Shown: piece after piece, positions 5,104 through 5,424 of the stretch | How positions within the stretch are numbered: position 1 is the stretch's first letter | How the letters are laid out: the number at the start of each line of letters is the position of its first letter | Assembly: GCA_946405045.1 (NCBI GenBank) | Contig: CAMJFV010000161.1 | Location: 1-5,424, forward strand | Origin: an uncultured Bacteroidales bacterium | GTDB taxonomy: Bacteria > Bacteroidota > Bacteroidia > Bacteroidales > Paludibacteraceae | Direction of reading: 5' to 3' | DNA: 5,424 nucleotides | Notes under the pieces: generated by a model | Seen by the model: the letters and a program-made list of their open reading frames with translations, nothing else | Database searches by the model: none | Told to the model about the DNA's origin: nothing | Position numbers and translations under genes: made by a program

Positions 5104-5424
5104 ACATTTCCGATTCTTTCAATCTCTCTGCGTTTTCAGCGATGATAAGCTGGTCTATGATTCCCTGAATGTCTCCGCCTACGATCGCTGCCAAGTTGTA
5201 TAGAGTCAAACCGATACGGTGGTCTGTCACACGTCCTTGCGGATAATTGTATGTGCGGATCTTTGCTGAACGGTCTCCCGTGCTGACCATAGTCTTACGG
5301 CGCGACGCGATGTCGTCCATATATTTCTGATGCTCTTGGTCGTAGATCTTTGTACGCAAACGAGACAATGCGCGCTCTTTGTTTTTTGGCTGGTCACGCG
5401 TCTCTGTACACTCGATCAAGATCT
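5102..5424 (-). CDS. prfA: peptide chain release factor 1, C-terminal part
   Basis: RF1 recognises UAA and UAG stop codons in the ribosomal A site and triggers release of the finished protein. The window holds about the last 107 residues; the gene runs off the right-hand edge. The family signature STGDRSAKIRTYNYPQGRVT, followed by DHRIGLTLYNL, is clear, and IECTETRDQPKNKERALSRL upstream is the expected stretch after the GGQ-containing domain. The catalytic GGQ and the PxT codon-recognition motif lie outside the window. The ending AENAERLKESEM is typical of Bacteroidetes RF1. The reading frame continues as ATC at 5420-5422, so the TTG at 5417-5419 is an internal leucine and not a start. The gene converges with the 872-residue gene and shares its terminator. 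Confidence 0.96.
   Translation of the reverse strand, partial: ILIECTETRDQPKNKERALSRLRTKIYDQEHQKYMDDIASRRKTMVSTGDRSAKIRTYNYPQGRVTDHRIGLTLYNLAAIVGGDIQGIIDQLIIAENAERLKESEM

Noticed and set aside
5102..5419. Treating the minus-strand ORF as a complete 105-residue gene starting at TTG 5419
   Set aside because: The frame stays open to the window edge and the sequence is the internal and C-terminal part of release factor 1, so it is a truncated view and not a short gene.

Overview
The window looks like chromosomal DNA of a Bacteroidales bacterium, most likely Prevotella or Bacteroides. The evidence is a near-consensus Bacteroidetes promoter (TTTG, 19 bp, TAnnTTTG), the lack of clear Shine-Dalgarno sequences, an RF1 C-terminus of the Bacteroidetes type, and a large secreted protein whose C-terminus resembles a type IX secretion sorting tail. 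The genus cannot be fixed from the sequence alone.

Layout. Positions 2-49 may hold the last codons of an upstream gene whose stop overlaps the lpxB start (ATGA). lpxB (46-1185) encodes lipid-A-disaccharide synthase and is complete. After a 44-bp gap comes a two-gene module: a 56-residue cysteine-containing lipoprotein (1230-1400) and, overlapping it by 23 bp, a 303-residue membrane protein (1378-2289). The membrane protein joins a MauE/DoxX-type helical domain carrying a CxC pair to a thioredoxin-like domain with a CGMC motif. A very strong hairpin terminator (2296-2329) closes this plus-strand group.

A fresh promoter (2339-2369) then drives a large secreted protein of 872 residues (2399-5017). 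It has a signal peptide, an N-terminal Ig-like domain, two tandem copies of a unit of about 325 residues (beta-rich domain plus Ig-like domain) joined by PGDTT linkers, and a sorting-like tail. It ends at a bidirectional terminator (5034-5070) shared with the convergent gene prfA (peptide chain release factor 1), of which only the C-terminal part lies in the window (5102-5424, minus strand).

How the genes fit together. lpxB and prfA are housekeeping genes framing a more variable, cell-envelope-directed interior. The possible link within that interior is thiol chemistry. The membrane protein looks like an envelope disulfide or thiol-relay protein, the overlapping lipoprotein keeps four cysteines besides its lipid-anchor cysteine, and the large exported protein carries conserved cysteines in each repeat. 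That link is an inference from context. No RNA genes, CRISPR arrays, insertion sequences or phage genes were seen.
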